Notes under the pieces: model-generated
Databases searched by the model: none
Told to the model about the DNA's origin: nothing
Seen by the model: only the letters and a program-made list of their open reading frames with translations
Assembly (NCBI RefSeq): GCF_022790535.1
Contig: NZ_LOHG01000005.1
Span: 208,255-267,946 of the forward strand
Length of the DNA stretch: 59,692 nt
DNA from: Pseudomonas maioricensis
GTDB taxonomy: Bacteria; Pseudomonadota; Gammaproteobacteria; Pseudomonadales; Pseudomonadaceae
Reading direction: 5' to 3'
Translations under genes and position numbers: made by a program
In this document: positions 1 through 10,136 of the stretch, one piece after another
Position numbering within the stretch: the first letter of the stretch is position 1
How the letters are laid out: each line of letters begins with the position of its first letter

Positions 1-34
1 GCAGATCAAAGTCAGCGAATCAATCCGCCAACCG
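1..34. repeat. Direct repeat of the cysS 3' end, copy 1
   Basis: These 34 bases match 250-283 at all but one position. The second copy includes the last codons and stop of cysS, so the tail of that gene plus about 20 downstream bases is present twice. The two copies flank a REPIN. The origin (a small duplication, or a long target-site-like duplication) cannot be told from the sequence. Confidence 0.7.
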
Positions 35-113
35 TCTGGGGGTGAGCCGCAATACGCTTTATAAGCGGTTGAGGATTGAACCACGACCGATCAGTTGAAC
101 TGGAATGCAATCC

Positions 114-204
114 CTGTGGGAGCGGTGCTTGCCCGCGATACAGGCACCTCGGTTTCAGATCAAACACCGAGGTGCCTGTATCGCGAGCAAGCTCAGCTCC
201 CACA
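114..204. repeat. REPIN (paired inverted REP)
   Basis: A Pseudomonas REP head (TGTGGGAGCGGTGCTTGCCC) is followed by its inverted partner. The inner arms extend the palindrome (ACAGGCACCTCGGT and complement), so the whole unit can fold into one long hairpin. It lies downstream of cysS. Confidence 0.85.
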
Positions 205-268
205 AAGTTTTGCATCTTCTTTGAGACCGCGCTGTGTCAGCAACGCAGTGCAGATCAAAATCAGCGAA

Positions 269-1651
269 TCAATCCGCCAACCGCCAGGTCGTACCGCCTT
301 TGCCGTCTTCCAGCACCACGCCCATGGCGGTGATCTGGTCGCGGATGCGGTCGGACTCAGCCCAGTCCTTGGCTGCGCGGGCGGCCAGACGTGCCTGGAT
401 CAGCGCTTCAACTTCTACCGCATCAACCCGACCTTCAGCACCTGACTGCAAGAAGTCGTCGGCATCCAGCTGCAACACGCCCAGCACGCTGGCCAATTGC
501 TTCAAACGAGCAGCCAGGCCCGCAGCCGCTGTCAGGTCGGTTTCCCGCAGACGGTTGATCTCGCGGACCATCTCGAACAGCACCGCACAAGCCTCAGGCG
601 TGCCGAAGTCGTCGTTCATGGCTGCCGAGAAACGCTCGACGAACGCATCGCCACCTGACGGCTCGGAAACCGGCAAGCCACGAAGGGCATGGTAGAAACG
701 CTCCAGCGCACTCTTGGACTCTTTGAGGCTGTCTTCGGAGTAGTTGATCGCGCTGCGGTAATGGCTGGACACCAGCAGATAACGCACCACTTCCGGCGAG
801 TACTTTTCCAGCACGTCGCGGATGGTGAAGAAGTTGTTCAATGACTTGGACATCTTCTCGCCATTGATGCGAATCATGCCGCAATGCAGCCAGGCATTGG
901 CGTAAGTCTTGCCGGTGGCCGCTTCGCTCTGGGCAATTTCGTTTTCGTGGTGCGGGAACTCAAGGTCGCTGCCACCGCCATGAATATCGAACGTCTCACC
1001 CAGGCAGCAGGTAGACATCACCGAGCACTCGATGTGCCAGCCAGGACGCCCCGCGCCCCAAGGCGATTCCCAACTTGGCTCGCCGGGCTTGACGCCTTTC
1101 CAGAGCACGAAGTCCAGCGGATCGTCCTTGGACTCGTCCACTTCGATACGTGCGCCAATGCGCAGGTCTTCGATCTTCTTGCGCGACAGCTTGCCGTAAC
1201 CGAGGAATTTGCCGACGCGGTAGTACACGTCGCCATTACCCGGCGCATAGGCGTAGCCCTTGTCGATCAAGGTCTGAATCATGGCGTGCATGCCGTCGAT
1301 GTAATCGGTGGCACGGGGTTCCATGTCCGGCTTGAGGATATTCAGCCGTGCTTCGTCCTCGTGCATCGCATCGATCATGCGCGCAGTCAGCGCATCGAAC
1401 GACTCGCCATTTTCACGGGCACGATTGATGATCTTGTCGTCAATGTCAGTGATGTTGCGCACATATGTCAGGTCGTAACCGCTGAACCGCAGCCAGCGAG
1501 TCACGAGGTCGAACGCCACCATGCTGCGGCCGTGGCCCAGGTGGCAGTAGTCGTATACGGTCATCCCGCAGACGTACATGCGTACCTTGTTGCCATCCAG
1601 CGGCTTGAAGACTTCTTTGCTCTTGGTGAGCGTGTTGTAAATCGAGAGCAC
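269..1651 (-). CDS. cysS: Cysteine--tRNA ligase
   Basis: This is a class I aminoacyl-tRNA synthetase that charges tRNA-Cys in the cytoplasm, 460 residues, the usual length. The HIGH-type signature HLGH is at residues 37-40 and KMSKS at 266-270. The zinc ligands expected for the family are present: C28, C209, H234 and E238. The start is GTG at 1651, preceded by a GAGG ribosome-binding site; no in-frame ATG gives a better N-terminus. glnS ends only 9 nt upstream on the same strand, so the two form a glnS-cysS operon. The last few codons are duplicated at the left edge of the window. Identification is secure. Confidence 0.98.
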   Translation of the reverse strand: MLSIYNTLTKSKEVFKPLDGNKVRMYVCGMTVYDYCHLGHGRSMVAFDLVTRWLRFSGYDLTYVRNITDIDDKIINRARENGESFDALTARMIDAMHEDEARLNILKPDMEPRATDYIDGMHAMIQTLIDKGYAYAPGNGDVYYRVGKFLGYGKLSRKKIEDLRIGARIEVDESKDDPLDFVLWKGVKPGEPSWESPWGAGRPGWHIECSVMSTCCLGETFDIHGGGSDLEFPHHENEIAQSEAATGKTYANAWLHCGMIRINGEKMSKSLNNFFTIRDVLEKYSPEVVRYLLVSSHYRSAINYSEDSLKESKSALERFYHALRGLPVSEPSGGDAFVERFSAAMNDDFGTPEACAVLFEMVREINRLRETDLTAAAGLAARLKQLASVLGVLQLDADDFLQSGAEGRVDAVEVEALIQARLAARAAKDWAESDRIRDQITAMGVVLEDGKGGTTWRLAD

Positions 1652-1660
1652 TTGTTTGCC

Positions 1661-3355
1661 TCAGGTCCAGGAGTCCCGCAACGTCACCGTGCGGTTGAAG
1701 ACGGGTTGACCAGGTTTCGAGTCCTTGATGTCCGCGCAGAAATAACCTTCGCGTTCGAACTGGAAACGGTCTTCCGGTTGCGCTTGTCCCAGTGAAGGTT
1801 CAGCACGACAACCGGTCAGCACTTGCAGGGAGTCCGGATTGATGTTGTCCAGGAAGGTCGCACCGTCCTCAGCCTTTTCAGGATTTGGCGAACGGAACAG
1901 ACGATCGTACAGACGAACTTCGCATTCAACGCTTTCAGCCGCAGGCACCCAGTGCACAACGCCTTTGACCTTACGGCCTTCAGGGTTCTTGCCCAGGGTG
2001 TCCGGGTCGTAGGAGCAACGCAGCTCGACGATATTGCCGTCGGCATCCTTGATCGCTTCGTCGGCACGGATCACGTAGCTACCGCGCAAGCGCACTTCGC
2101 CATTAGGCTCCAGACGCTTGTAGCCTTTTGGCGGCTCTTCCATGTAATCGTCGCGGTCGATGTAGATCTCGCGGGAGAACGGCAGATTGCGCACGCCGAG
2201 GTCTTCTTTCGGGTGACGCGCCAGCTCCAGGTTTTCCACCTGACCTTCCGGATAATTAGTGATCACGACTTTCAAAGGACGCAGCACGCACATGGCACGC
2301 GGAGCGCTGTGGTCCAGATCGTCACGGATGCTGAATTCCAGCATGCCGAAATCCACCACGCCGTCGGAACGGTTGGTGCCAATCATCTCGCAGAAGTTAC
2401 GAATCGATTTCGGCGTGTAACCACGACGACGGAAGCCCGACAGGGTCGACATGCGCGGGTCATCCCAGCCGTGAACGTGTTTCTCATCAACCAGTTGCTT
2501 GAGCTTGCGCTTGCTGGTGATGGTGTAGTTCAGGTTCAGGCGCGAGAACTCGTACTGGCGCGGCTTGCTCGGCACGGGCAGGTTGTCGAGGAACCAGTCA
2601 TACAGCGGACGATGGCTTTCGAACTCCAGGGTGCAGATCGAGTGGGTGATGCCTTCGATGGCATCCGACTGACCGTGGGTGAAGTCGTAGATTGGGTAGA
2701 TGCACCACTTATCGCCGGTCTGGTGGTGGTGCGCATGACGAATGCGATACAGGATCGGGTCGCGCAGGTTCATGTTCGGCGAAGCCATGTCGATTTTGGC
2801 GCGCAGGACGCGGGCGCCGTCTTCGAACTCACCAGCTTTCATACGGGCGAACAGGTCGATGTTTTCCTCAACGCTGCGCTCACGGAACGGGCTGTTCTTG
2901 CCCGGTTCGGTCAGGGTGCCGCGGTATTCGCGAGCCTGCTCAGGGGTCAGATCATCCACGTAAGCCTTGCCAGCCTTGATCAGCTCGACAGCCCAGTCGT
3001 GCAATTGATCGAAATACTGCGAGGCGTAACGTACTTCGCCATCCCACTGGAAACCCAGCCACTTGACGTCGCTCTCAATGGCGTCGATGTATTCCTGGTC
3101 TTCCTTGGCGGGGTTGGTGTCGTCGAAACGCAGGTGCGTGACGCCACCGAATTCCTGAGCCAGACCGAAATTCACGCAGATCGACTTGGCGTGACCGATG
3201 TGCAGATAGCCGTTAGGCTCAGGCGGAAAACGGGTCACGATCTTGCTGTGCTTACCTGAGTCGAGGTCAGCCTGGACAATCGGGCGCAGGAAATTGGTAG
3301 GAATTGCAGGGCCTGCCTTTGAATTCGCAGCGGGGTCTTGAGTGGGCTTGCTCAT
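1661..3355 (-). CDS. glnS: Glutamine--tRNA ligase
   Basis: This class I synthetase charges tRNA-Gln directly with glutamine. The product is 564 residues from the ATG at 3355, which has an AAGG ribosome-binding site just upstream; the open frame continues five codons further to a TTG, which is less likely. The ATP-binding signature ([15 protein letters not shown] at residues 52-55) and the second signature loop (TSKRKL, GlnRS form of KMSKS) are present. The N-terminus carries the short extension typical of proteobacterial GlnRS. It is the first gene of the glnS-cysS operon and is divergent from ppiB. Confidence 0.98.
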   Translation of the reverse strand: MSKPTQDPAANSKAGPAIPTNFLRPIVQADLDSGKHSKIVTRFPPEPNGYLHIGHAKSICVNFGLAQEFGGVTHLRFDDTNPAKEDQEYIDAIESDVKWLGFQWDGEVRYASQYFDQLHDWAVELIKAGKAYVDDLTPEQAREYRGTLTEPGKNSPFRERSVEENIDLFARMKAGEFEDGARVLRAKIDMASPNMNLRDPILYRIRHAHHHQTGDKWCIYPIYDFTHGQSDAIEGITHSICTLEFESHRPLYDWFLDNLPVPSKPRQYEFSRLNLNYTITSKRKLKQLVDEKHVHGWDDPRMSTLSGFRRRGYTPKSIRNFCEMIGTNRSDGVVDFGMLEFSIRDDLDHSAPRAMCVLRPLKVVITNYPEGQVENLELARHPKEDLGVRNLPFSREIYIDRDDYMEEPPKGYKRLEPNGEVRLRGSYVIRADEAIKDADGNIVELRCSYDPDTLGKNPEGRKVKGVVHWVPAAESVECEVRLYDRLFRSPNPEKAEDGATFLDNINPDSLQVLTGCRAEPSLGQAQPEDRFQFEREGYFCADIKDSKPGQPVFNRTVTLRDSWT

Positions 3356-3563
3356 AGGATCCTTGGACAATACAAGTGCGCGGCCAGGGTAGGCCGACTA
3401 AATCAAAGCGCTTATCATAGCCGAAGCTGTCAATAGGCTAACAGCGCCCTGTAAGAAAACCGTCGAGTTAAAAACTCGACCGAATTATGTAACCGCGTCT
3501 GTAAACTGCGCGTCAGGGTTATAACGCGTCCATTCACGAACTGCCAAAAGAGCGAATTCAGAT

Positions 3564-4067
3564 ATGTCCAAAGTAAAATTGACCACCAACCATGGCGACA
3601 TCGTTCTGGAACTGAACGCTGAGAAAGCGCCGCTGACCGTTGCCAACTTCATCGAATACGTCAACGCCGGTCACTACGAAAACACCGTTTTTCACCGCGT
3701 CATCGGTAACTTCATGATCCAGGGCGGCGGTTTCGAGCCAGGCATGAAAGAAAAGAAAGACAAGCGCCCAAGCATCCAGAACGAAGCCGACAACGGTCTG
3801 CCGAACAAGAAATACAGCGTTGCCATGGCCCGTACCATGGAACCGCATTCGGCCTCCGCGCAGTTCTTCATCAACGTGGCTGACAACAGCTTCCTCAACC
3901 ACAGCGCCAAGACCACTCAGGGCTGGGGTTACGCGGTGTTTGCCGAAGTGATCGAAGGCACAGACGTTGTCGACAAGATCAAAGGCGTGTCCACCGGCAG
4001 CAAATCCGGCCACCAGGACGTACCGACTGAAGACGTGATCATCGAGAAAGCCGAGATCGTTGAGTGA
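3564..4067 (+). CDS. ppiB: Peptidyl-prolyl cis-trans isomerase B (cyclophilin)
   Basis: The product is a 167-residue single-domain cyclophilin that speeds isomerisation of X-Pro bonds during folding. It has no signal peptide, so it is the cytoplasmic form. Cyclophilin hallmarks are visible: [13 protein letters not shown] with the catalytic Arg, [12 protein letters not shown], and the Trp/Gly segment [13 protein letters not shown]. Its stop overlaps the start of lpxH (GTGA), which indicates translational coupling. It is divergent from glnS, and the 208 bp between them must hold both promoters. Confidence 0.96.
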   Translation: MSKVKLTTNHGDIVLELNAEKAPLTVANFIEYVNAGHYENTVFHRVIGNFMIQGGGFEPGMKEKKDKRPSIQNEADNGLPNKKYSVAMARTMEPHSASAQFFINVADNSFLNHSAKTTQGWGYAVFAEVIEGTDVVDKIKGVSTGSKSGHQDVPTEDVIIEKAEIVE

Positions 4068-4825
4068 TATTGCTGATCTCCGATCTGCATTTGCAGGAAG
4101 AACGCCCGGACATTACCCGGGCGTTTCTGGATCTGATCGCGGGCCGTGCCCGCGATGCCAAGGCCCTGTACATCCTCGGTGATTTTTTCGAGGTCTGGAT
4201 TGGCGACGATGCGATGTCGCCCTTCCAGCGCTCGATCTGCCAGGCACTACGAGAGCTGAGCGACAGCGGCACCCAAATATTTCTGATGCATGGCAATCGT
4301 GACTTCATGATTGGCCGTGCGTTCTGTAAAGCGGCTGGCTGCACACTGCTGCCAGACCCGAGCGTCGTCCAGTTGAACGGCGAGCCTGTTCTGCTGATGC
4401 ACGGCGACAGCCTGTGTACGCGGGATGAAGGTTACATTCGTATGCGCCGTTATCTGCGCAACCCGCTGACATTGTTTGTGCTGCGCAACCTGCCCAAGAG
4501 CACGCGCCACAAGCTCGCCCGCAAGCTGCGCAATGAAAGCCGCTCGCAGACGCGTATGAAAGCCAACGACATCGTCGACGTCACGCCGGAAGAAGTGCCT
4601 AAAATCATGGAGCACTTTGGTGTGCGCACTCTGATCCACGGCCATACCCATCGCCCTGCCATCCACAAGCTACAGATCGGTGATCAGGCGGCGCGGCGCA
4701 TTGTGCTGGGTGACTGGGACAAGCAAGGCTGGGCGGTGCAGGTGGACGAGCAAGGGTTTCAGCTGGCGGCGTTTGATTTTGTGCCGGAGCAGCAGCTGGC
4801 ACTGCCCGATCCCTCGACACACTGA
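4064..4825 (+). CDS. lpxH: UDP-2,3-diacylglucosamine diphosphatase (lipid A synthesis)
   Basis: LpxH hydrolyses UDP-2,3-diacylglucosamine to lipid X at the inner face of the inner membrane, the fourth step of lipid A synthesis. The product is 253 residues and starts with GTG at 4064, inside the ppiB stop region. The calcineurin-like metal ligands are all present: SDLHLQ near the N-terminus, [17 protein letters not shown], the HGDS motif and HGHTHRP. The long helical insertion expected for LpxH lies between the last two motifs. Two REPINs follow the gene. Confidence 0.96.
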   Translation: MILLISDLHLQEERPDITRAFLDLIAGRARDAKALYILGDFFEVWIGDDAMSPFQRSICQALRELSDSGTQIFLMHGNRDFMIGRAFCKAAGCTLLPDPSVVQLNGEPVLLMHGDSLCTRDEGYIRMRRYLRNPLTLFVLRNLPKSTRHKLARKLRNESRSQTRMKANDIVDVTPEEVPKIMEHFGVRTLIHGHTHRPAIHKLQIGDQAARRIVLGDWDKQGWAVQVDEQGFQLAAFDFVPEQQLALPDPSTH

Positions 4826-5125
4826 CCTTGTGGGAGCGGTGCTTGCCCGCGATAAGAGCGCTGCAGATAGCAGGGCCATCAAGTCCAGCCTTATCGCGGG
4901 CAGCCCCGCTCTCATTAAACATAAAATAACCAACTGAATTTAAATGCTTTTTCTGTAGGAGTGAGCTTGCTCGCGATAGCGTCAGTTCATGCGATAAATT
5001 CGTTAACCATGAAATCGAATCGCGAGCAAGCTCACTCCTACAGGGTCTGTGTTGCTGCGCGACAGCGCTGTGTCACTGACACCGGGCGGCCTCCCACAAA
5101 TCATGTATGAAGGCTCAAAACCGTA
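4826..5125. repeat. Intergenic region with two REPINs of different families
   Basis: No gene is seen between the convergent lpxH and the MFS pump gene. A REPIN with the TGTGGGAGCGGTGCTTGCCC head occupies about 4829-4912; its right arm is partly degraded. A second one with the TGTAGGAGTGAGCTTGCTCG head occupies about 4953-5044, with near-perfect arms. These paired hairpins may end transcription or protect 3' ends from both sides. Confidence 0.85.
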
Positions 5126-6664
5126 TCAATGCCCGCCACCAGCCGCAGGCCCGGCTTTGGCAGTGAATGGCGGTTTGGCCAGCCAGACCAGCAGAATGAG
5201 GCCCATGAATATCCAGCCCAGCAAGTAGAAATAATCCACCGTGGACATCATGTACGCCTGGCTGTTGAGGGTCTGCTCAAGTTGCGCGTAAGCCGAAGGA
5301 CTAGCACCACCCAGTGCGTTCAGCGCATCCCGGGTCGCAGGCTCGTAAGTGCTGATATTTTCACTCAGATAAGCATGATGCTGATCGGCACGGCGGATCC
5401 AGATCCACGTGGTCAGCGATGCCGCGAAGCTACCACCCAGCGTGCGCAGGAAGGTCGCCAGGCCTGAACCATCGGCAATCTGGTTGGGCGGCAAGTCCGA
5501 CAGCAAGATGCTCAGCGTCGGCATGAAGAACAACGCCACGCCCGCCCCCATGAACAACTGCACCAGCGCGATGTGTTCAAAGTCCACTTCGTTGGTGAAG
5601 CCCGCCCGCATGAAGCAACTGGTGCCAATCGCAAGAAATGCCAGCCCCGCCAACAGGCGCAGGTCGAACTTGTGCGCGTACTTACCGACAAACGGCGACA
5701 TCAATACCGGCAAGATACCGATGGGTGCCACGGCCAGCCCCGCCCACGTCGCGGTATAGCCCATTTGTGTCTGCAACCACTGCGGCAGCAGCAGGTTGAT
5801 CCCGAAAAACCCGGCATAACCGCCGACCAACACCATGGTGCCGATGCGGAAGTTACGGAAGGCAAACAAGCGCAGATTGACGATCGGATGCTTGTCAGTC
5901 ATCTCCCAGATCACGAAAACCGACAACGCCACGGCTGAAATCAGCGTACCGATGACAATGAAATTCGACTCGAACCAGTCCAGGTCGTTGCCCTTGTCGA
6001 GCACGATCTGCAACGCACCCACGCCGATGATCAGGGTGATAAGCCCGACATAGTCCATGGGCTGGTAACTGGTGACGACCGGGCGCTTGGCCATTTGCAT
6101 GCGTACGACCAGCACCGCGAACAGGCCAATCGGAATATTGATGAAGAAGATCCACGGCCAGCTGTAACTGTCGGTGATCCAGCCGCCGAGGATCGGCCCC
6201 GCAATAGGCGCGACGACGGTCACCATCGCCAGCAGTGCCAGTGCCATCCCCCTTTTTGCCGGAGGATACACAGCGATCAGCAAGGTTTGCGTCATCGGGT
6301 ACAGCGGCCCCGCCACCACACCCTGCAACACACGAAAACCCACCAGCTCCGGCATGGACTGGGAAATCCCGCACAGGAAAGAGGCCAGAACGAACAGAAT
6401 CGTCGCCCAGAGGAACAACTTCACTTCACCAAAGCGGCGGCTTAGCCATCCGGTCAGTGGCAAGGCAATCGCGTTACTGACCGCAAACGAGGTGATGACC
6501 CAAGTGCCCTGCTCCGAGCTGACGCCCAGATTGCCGGAAATGGTCGGCAAGGCGACGTTGGCAATAGTCGTATCGAGAACCTGCATGAAGGTCGCCAGCG
6601 ACAGGCCGATGGTACACAGCAGCAGACTGGGCGGCGTAAATGATGCGGGTGCGTTGGCGCTCAT
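5126..6664 (-). CDS. DHA2-family MFS multidrug efflux pump (EmrB-like)
   Basis: The product is a 512-residue membrane protein with about 14 hydrophobic segments, as expected for the drug:H+ antiporter-2 family (EmrB/QacA). Visible signatures include the N-terminal D-T-T-I-A-N-V-A-L-P segment of TM1, WLSRRFGEVKLF between TM2 and TM3, and the GxxxGPxxGG antiporter motif (VAPIAGPILGGW). It lies last in a marR-channel-adaptor-pump operon, 64 bp after the adaptor gene, with an AGGGA ribosome-binding site. It should form the inner-membrane part of a tripartite pump. Substrates cannot be read from sequence. Confidence 0.93.
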   Translation of the reverse strand: MSANAPASFTPPSLLLCTIGLSLATFMQVLDTTIANVALPTISGNLGVSSEQGTWVITSFAVSNAIALPLTGWLSRRFGEVKLFLWATILFVLASFLCGISQSMPELVGFRVLQGVVAGPLYPMTQTLLIAVYPPAKRGMALALLAMVTVVAPIAGPILGGWITDSYSWPWIFFINIPIGLFAVLVVRMQMAKRPVVTSYQPMDYVGLITLIIGVGALQIVLDKGNDLDWFESNFIVIGTLISAVALSVFVIWEMTDKHPIVNLRLFAFRNFRIGTMVLVGGYAGFFGINLLLPQWLQTQMGYTATWAGLAVAPIGILPVLMSPFVGKYAHKFDLRLLAGLAFLAIGTSCFMRAGFTNEVDFEHIALVQLFMGAGVALFFMPTLSILLSDLPPNQIADGSGLATFLRTLGGSFAASLTTWIWIRRADQHHAYLSENISTYEPATRDALNALGGASPSAYAQLEQTLNSQAYMMSTVDYFYLLGWIFMGLILLVWLAKPPFTAKAGPAAGGGH

Positions 6665-6728
6665 CGCGAATCCCTGAAAACTTGACGCTGCTCCGGCCGA
6701 TCACGACCGGAGCATGCGAATTGTCGGA

Positions 6729-7943
6729 TCAGCGCTGAGCAGTCTTGCCGGTCAGTGCGCTGTTTTCATGAATCAGACGTTTGATCAAGGCATCAGCCTC
6801 GGCCAGTTGCTGTTCATAAACGTTGGTGCTGAACGAGGCTTGCTTGGGTGGCTGTTGCGCCAACACCGGGCCGCTTTGATCGTGCAGATCGACGTTAACC
6901 GTCGTGGACAGACCGATGCGCAGCGGGTGCCTCGCCAGTTCTTCGGCGTTGATGTGGATGCGGACGGGAACGCGCTGGACGATCTTGATCCAGTTACCCG
7001 TGGCGTTTTGCGCAGGCAACAGCGCAAAGGCGCTGCCGGTACCGGCACCCAGGCTGTCAATCGTGCCGCTGTACTTCACATCACTGCCGTACAGGTCCGA
7101 CTCGATTTCCACCGGCTGACCAATACGCATGTTGCCCAGTTGCGTTTCCTTAAAGTTGGCATCAATCCACAGCTGATCCAGAGGGATCACCGCCATCAAC
7201 GCCGTGCCCGGCTGGACGCGTTGGCCAAGTTGCACAGTGCGTTTGGCGACGTAACCAGTGACAGGTGCAATCAAGGTGCTGCGGGCATTGGCCAGGTAAG
7301 CCTGACGCAGTTGCGCCGCTGCCGCCTTCACGTCCGGGTGCGACGACACTTCGGTGTCGTCCACCAACGCGACGCTGCTCGCCAGTTGCTGCTGGACGTT
7401 GCTCAAGGCGCTTTGCGCACTGATCAAATCGTCATGGGCGTGGGAGAGTTCTTCCTGAGAAATCGCCCCGCCCGCTGCCAGGCTTTTGCGTCGGGTGTAG
7501 TTGTCCTGAGCCTTCTTCACTTCAGCGCGCTGGGCTGCCAATTGAGCTTTCATGCCGTCGACATTGCTGTACAGACCGCGAACCTGACGCACGGTCTTGC
7601 CCAGATTGGCTTCGGCACTTTGCAAACCGACTTCGGCATCAGCGGGGTCGAATTGCAGCAACACCTGACCGGCGCGAACCAGATCACCATCATCCGCGCC
7701 AATGCTGGTGACGGTACCGGCCACCAGCGGAGTGATTTCCACGACGTTGCCATTCACATAAGCGTCGTCGGTGTTTTCATTCCAGCGGCCATACAGCTCA
7801 TGCCAGGCCCAGACACCCAGCCCGCCGAGAATGACGACCAGCGCCAACCCGAACAGGAGCAGCTTGCGCTTGCGTGGATTGGTGTCTTTTTTACTGTTTT
7901 CCGGAGCATTCCCGGGGGTGTTTTCGCTAGCGGCAGTGGCCAT
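6729..7943 (-). CDS. HlyD/EmrA-family periplasmic adaptor
   Basis: The product is a 404-residue membrane-fusion protein linking an inner-membrane pump to an outer-membrane channel. A basic stretch followed by one transmembrane segment (about residues 25-50, LLLFGLALVVILGGLGVWAW) anchors it. A biotinyl-lipoyl half domain (DDAYVNGNVVEITPLVAGTV), a long alpha-hairpin region rich in Ala, Gln and Glu, and a beta-barrel part (STLIAPVTGYV, LDQLWIDANFKE) follow in EmrA order. The gene starts 5 nt after the channel gene's stop, with an AAGG ribosome-binding site. Confidence 0.93.
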   Translation of the reverse strand: MATAASENTPGNAPENSKKDTNPRKRKLLLFGLALVVILGGLGVWAWHELYGRWNENTDDAYVNGNVVEITPLVAGTVTSIGADDGDLVRAGQVLLQFDPADAEVGLQSAEANLGKTVRQVRGLYSNVDGMKAQLAAQRAEVKKAQDNYTRRKSLAAGGAISQEELSHAHDDLISAQSALSNVQQQLASSVALVDDTEVSSHPDVKAAAAQLRQAYLANARSTLIAPVTGYVAKRTVQLGQRVQPGTALMAVIPLDQLWIDANFKETQLGNMRIGQPVEIESDLYGSDVKYSGTIDSLGAGTGSAFALLPAQNATGNWIKIVQRVPVRIHINAEELARHPLRIGLSTTVNVDLHDQSGPVLAQQPPKQASFSTNVYEQQLAEADALIKRLIHENSALTGKTAQR

Positions 7944-7948
7944 GACGA

Positions 7949-9424
7949 TTACCTTGAGTTAGTCAGCGAAGCAGTTGATGAAGTGGCGTCGTTGGGACTT
8001 TCGCCCTCGAAACCACCGCCCAGGGCTTGCATCAACTGGATCGATAAATCGATTCGTTCGGCGTTGAGATCAGCCAGTTGGCGTTGTGACTGAAGTAATT
8101 GCTGCTCTGTAGTCAGCACGTCCAGGTAGTTGCCGATCCCCGAGCCATAGCGCTGGGTCACGGTATTGAATGATTGCTGGACCACATCCGTTGCGTGCTG
8201 ACGGGCCTGAATCTGGCCATCAATGGCACGCAGTTGACCGATGTTGTCGCTGACGTCGCCCAAAGCACGGATCAGGCTCTTGTTGTACTGCGCCACGGCA
8301 AGGTCGTAATCAGCATCGCGAGCGTCCAGATCAGCACGCAAACGGCCGCCGTCGAACAACGGCAGGGAAATGGTTGGGGCAACATTGAAGAAGCGACTGG
8401 CAGAGCCAAACATCGCGTCACCCAGCAATGACTCTGCCCCCGCAGCGGCACTGAGGTTCAGGTTCGGATAGAAATTGGTCTTGCCCGCCACGATGTTCTT
8501 GCTCGCGGCTTCAACACGCCAGCGGGCCGCGACGATGTCCGGTCGACGTCCCAGCAACTCGGCAGGCAACGAAGACGGCAAGGCAACCACCGCAGGCTTG
8601 AGTACGTTGGGACGGGCGATTTCCTGAACGCGATCCGGGCCTTTACCGAGTAACACTGCCAAGGCGATTTTCGCGCTGCGCAGGCTTTTCTCCGCGGCGA
8701 TTAGCGCCTCTTGGGAGTTGGCCTCCAGGCTTTCGGTCTGCTGATATTGATACTGACTGTCAATCCCGGACTGCAGACGTTGATTGCCCAGATTGAGCAA
8801 TTGCTGCGTGCGCTTGAGGTCCTCAGTCGCCAGATCATGAACGATGTAAGCCTGACCCACATCGCTGTAGGCGCGGGCGACATCGGCAGCCAAAGTCAGA
8901 CGTGCAGCTTGCTCATCGACTTCAGCGGCACGCGCCTGGCCCAATGCAGCTTCCCAGGCAGCACGCTGGCCGCCCCATAAGTCGAAGTTGTAATTGAAGT
9001 TGACCGCCAGGCTGCGCAGGGTGCTGTAGCGCCCTCCCATACCGCTCGGGTCCTGATCCCGTGCCAGGCGTGAGCGACTGACACTGGCGTCGGCGTCGAC
9101 CGTCGGCATACGTGCCGCATCGGCTGCATAGGCTGAGGCCATCGCCTGATGAGTACGCGCACTGGCGACCTGCATGTCAGGGCTGTCGCGCAGGGCTTCG
9201 TTGATCAAGCCATCAAGCTGCGGATCTCCGAGATTTTTCCACCAGTCACGTTTTGGCCAGGCCGCAGGCGACAGGCTAATACCTTGCAGGCTGTGTCCGG
9301 CTTGCAGGTTATTAGCGTCGAGGCTTTTGCCTTGGGTGGTCAAGCCGCTGTAGTTGGCGCAACCGGCAACACTCAGGGCGATCAGCAACAGGCTGTAACG
9401 CCCCCGCGCAACAGAAAGGCTCAT
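7949..9424 (-). CDS. RND/MFS-type outer-membrane efflux lipoprotein (NodT/OprM family)
   Basis: The product is a 491-residue TolC-like channel. The N-terminus is a lipoprotein signal with lipobox VAGC, giving acylation at Cys22. Two repeats of the outer membrane efflux domain follow, with typical elements such as WWKNLGDPQLDGLINEAL and LGRRPDIVAARWRVEAA. Its ATGA start overlaps the marR stop by 4 bp, so it is translationally coupled to the regulator. With the adaptor and MFS pump it completes a tripartite export system. Confidence 0.94.
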   Translation of the reverse strand: MSLSVARGRYSLLLIALSVAGCANYSGLTTQGKSLDANNLQAGHSLQGISLSPAAWPKRDWWKNLGDPQLDGLINEALRDSPDMQVASARTHQAMASAYAADAARMPTVDADASVSRSRLARDQDPSGMGGRYSTLRSLAVNFNYNFDLWGGQRAAWEAALGQARAAEVDEQAARLTLAADVARAYSDVGQAYIVHDLATEDLKRTQQLLNLGNQRLQSGIDSQYQYQQTESLEANSQEALIAAEKSLRSAKIALAVLLGKGPDRVQEIARPNVLKPAVVALPSSLPAELLGRRPDIVAARWRVEAASKNIVAGKTNFYPNLNLSAAAGAESLLGDAMFGSASRFFNVAPTISLPLFDGGRLRADLDARDADYDLAVAQYNKSLIRALGDVSDNIGQLRAIDGQIQARQHATDVVQQSFNTVTQRYGSGIGNYLDVLTTEQQLLQSQRQLADLNAERIDLSIQLMQALGGGFEGESPNDATSSTASLTNSR

Positions 9425-9909
9425 TCTGCACCTCTGTCTTTGAAACTCAGGCGGGTAATAGCGATGTGATCGTTGGCATCGATCAGCACCTTGCTGAGGA
9501 TTCGCTCCAGACTTGCCACTTCTTCAGCATCCAGCACGCCAAGCAATTCATTCATGGCTTCAGCGCCAATCTGCGGCAATTGGTCGGTGATGATTCGCCC
9601 CTGCTCTGTCAGAACGAGCTGAACCTGACGCCGGTCAGTGGCCGAACGGGTGCGCTCCAGCAATTGTTTCTGTTCAAGCCGGTCCAGCATTCGAGTCATC
9701 GAGCCGCTGTCCAGCGACAGGTGCCGACACAATTCGGCGGGGGTATCCGCGCGGAACTGGGCAACGATGATCAACACCTTGAACTGCGAGAAAGTGATGC
9801 CATAGGGCACTAATTGCTTGTCGAGGATGCGATCTTTCAGCGAATTGGTGCGGCCGATCAGCATGCCCATGATTGTCGACTGCTGATTATCAGGACTGAA
9901 ATGTTTCAT
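9421..9909 (-). CDS. MarR-family repressor of the efflux operon
   Basis: The product is a 162-residue winged-helix regulator. The recognition region reads TPAELCRHLSLDSGSMTRML, followed by the wing with RSATDRRQVQLVLTEQG, which carries the conserved D-x-R of MarR proteins. It is the first gene of the four-gene efflux operon and overlaps the channel gene by 4 bp. Two near-identical palindromes lie 17-57 bp upstream of its ATG, which fits autorepression of the whole operon with release by a pump substrate. This class resembles EmrR/MprA by context. Confidence 0.93.
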   Translation of the reverse strand: MKHFSPDNQQSTIMGMLIGRTNSLKDRILDKQLVPYGITFSQFKVLIIVAQFRADTPAELCRHLSLDSGSMTRMLDRLEQKQLLERTRSATDRRQVQLVLTEQGRIITDQLPQIGAEAMNELLGVLDAEEVASLERILSKVLIDANDHIAITRLSFKDRGAE

Positions 9910-9925
9910 GAATCCACCAAATTAG

Positions 9926-9966
9926 CTGCCTAGGCAGAGAATGTGGCGATATTACTGCTTAGGCAG
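9926..9966. promoter_or_regulatory. Tandem palindromic operators, probably for the MarR regulator
   Basis: CTGCCTAGGCAG (9926-9937) is a perfect 12-bp palindrome, and CTGCTTAGGCAG (9955-9966) is the same with one mismatch. Their centres are 29 bp apart, close to three helical turns, so two dimers could bind the same face of the DNA. They sit immediately upstream of marR. Assignment to this MarR is inference from position and symmetry. Confidence 0.75.
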
Positions 9967-10024
9967 CAAATGGCAAAGCTTTTATTAGCTTGCTTACTAT
10001 TTTGATGTAAGAAAGGTGTTAGAC

Positions 10025-10114
10025 CTGTAGGAGTGAGCTTGCTCGCGATAGCAGTTTTTCAGTCAAATACTCTGCGACTGACAAACTGCTATCGCGAGCA
10101 AGCTCACTCCTACA
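10025..10114. repeat. REPIN (TGTAGGAGTGAGC family)
   Basis: The left arm TGTAGGAGTGAGCTTGCTCG and its exact inverted partner flank a short, partly self-complementary loop (AGCAGTTT / AAACTGCT). It sits between the marR promoter and the end of miaE. Confidence 0.88.
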
Positions 10115-10136
10115 AATTACATCCAGCACGGGAGAC

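Noticed and set aside
1823..3259. Long open frame (about 478 codons) antisense to glnS
   Set aside because: It is the usual reverse-frame shadow of a GC-rich gene; it has no domain, and glnS is unambiguous on the other strand. The same applies to long frames opposite cysS (884-1795), the adaptor gene (6714-8093), quiC (18512-19846) and ccoG (42348-44054).
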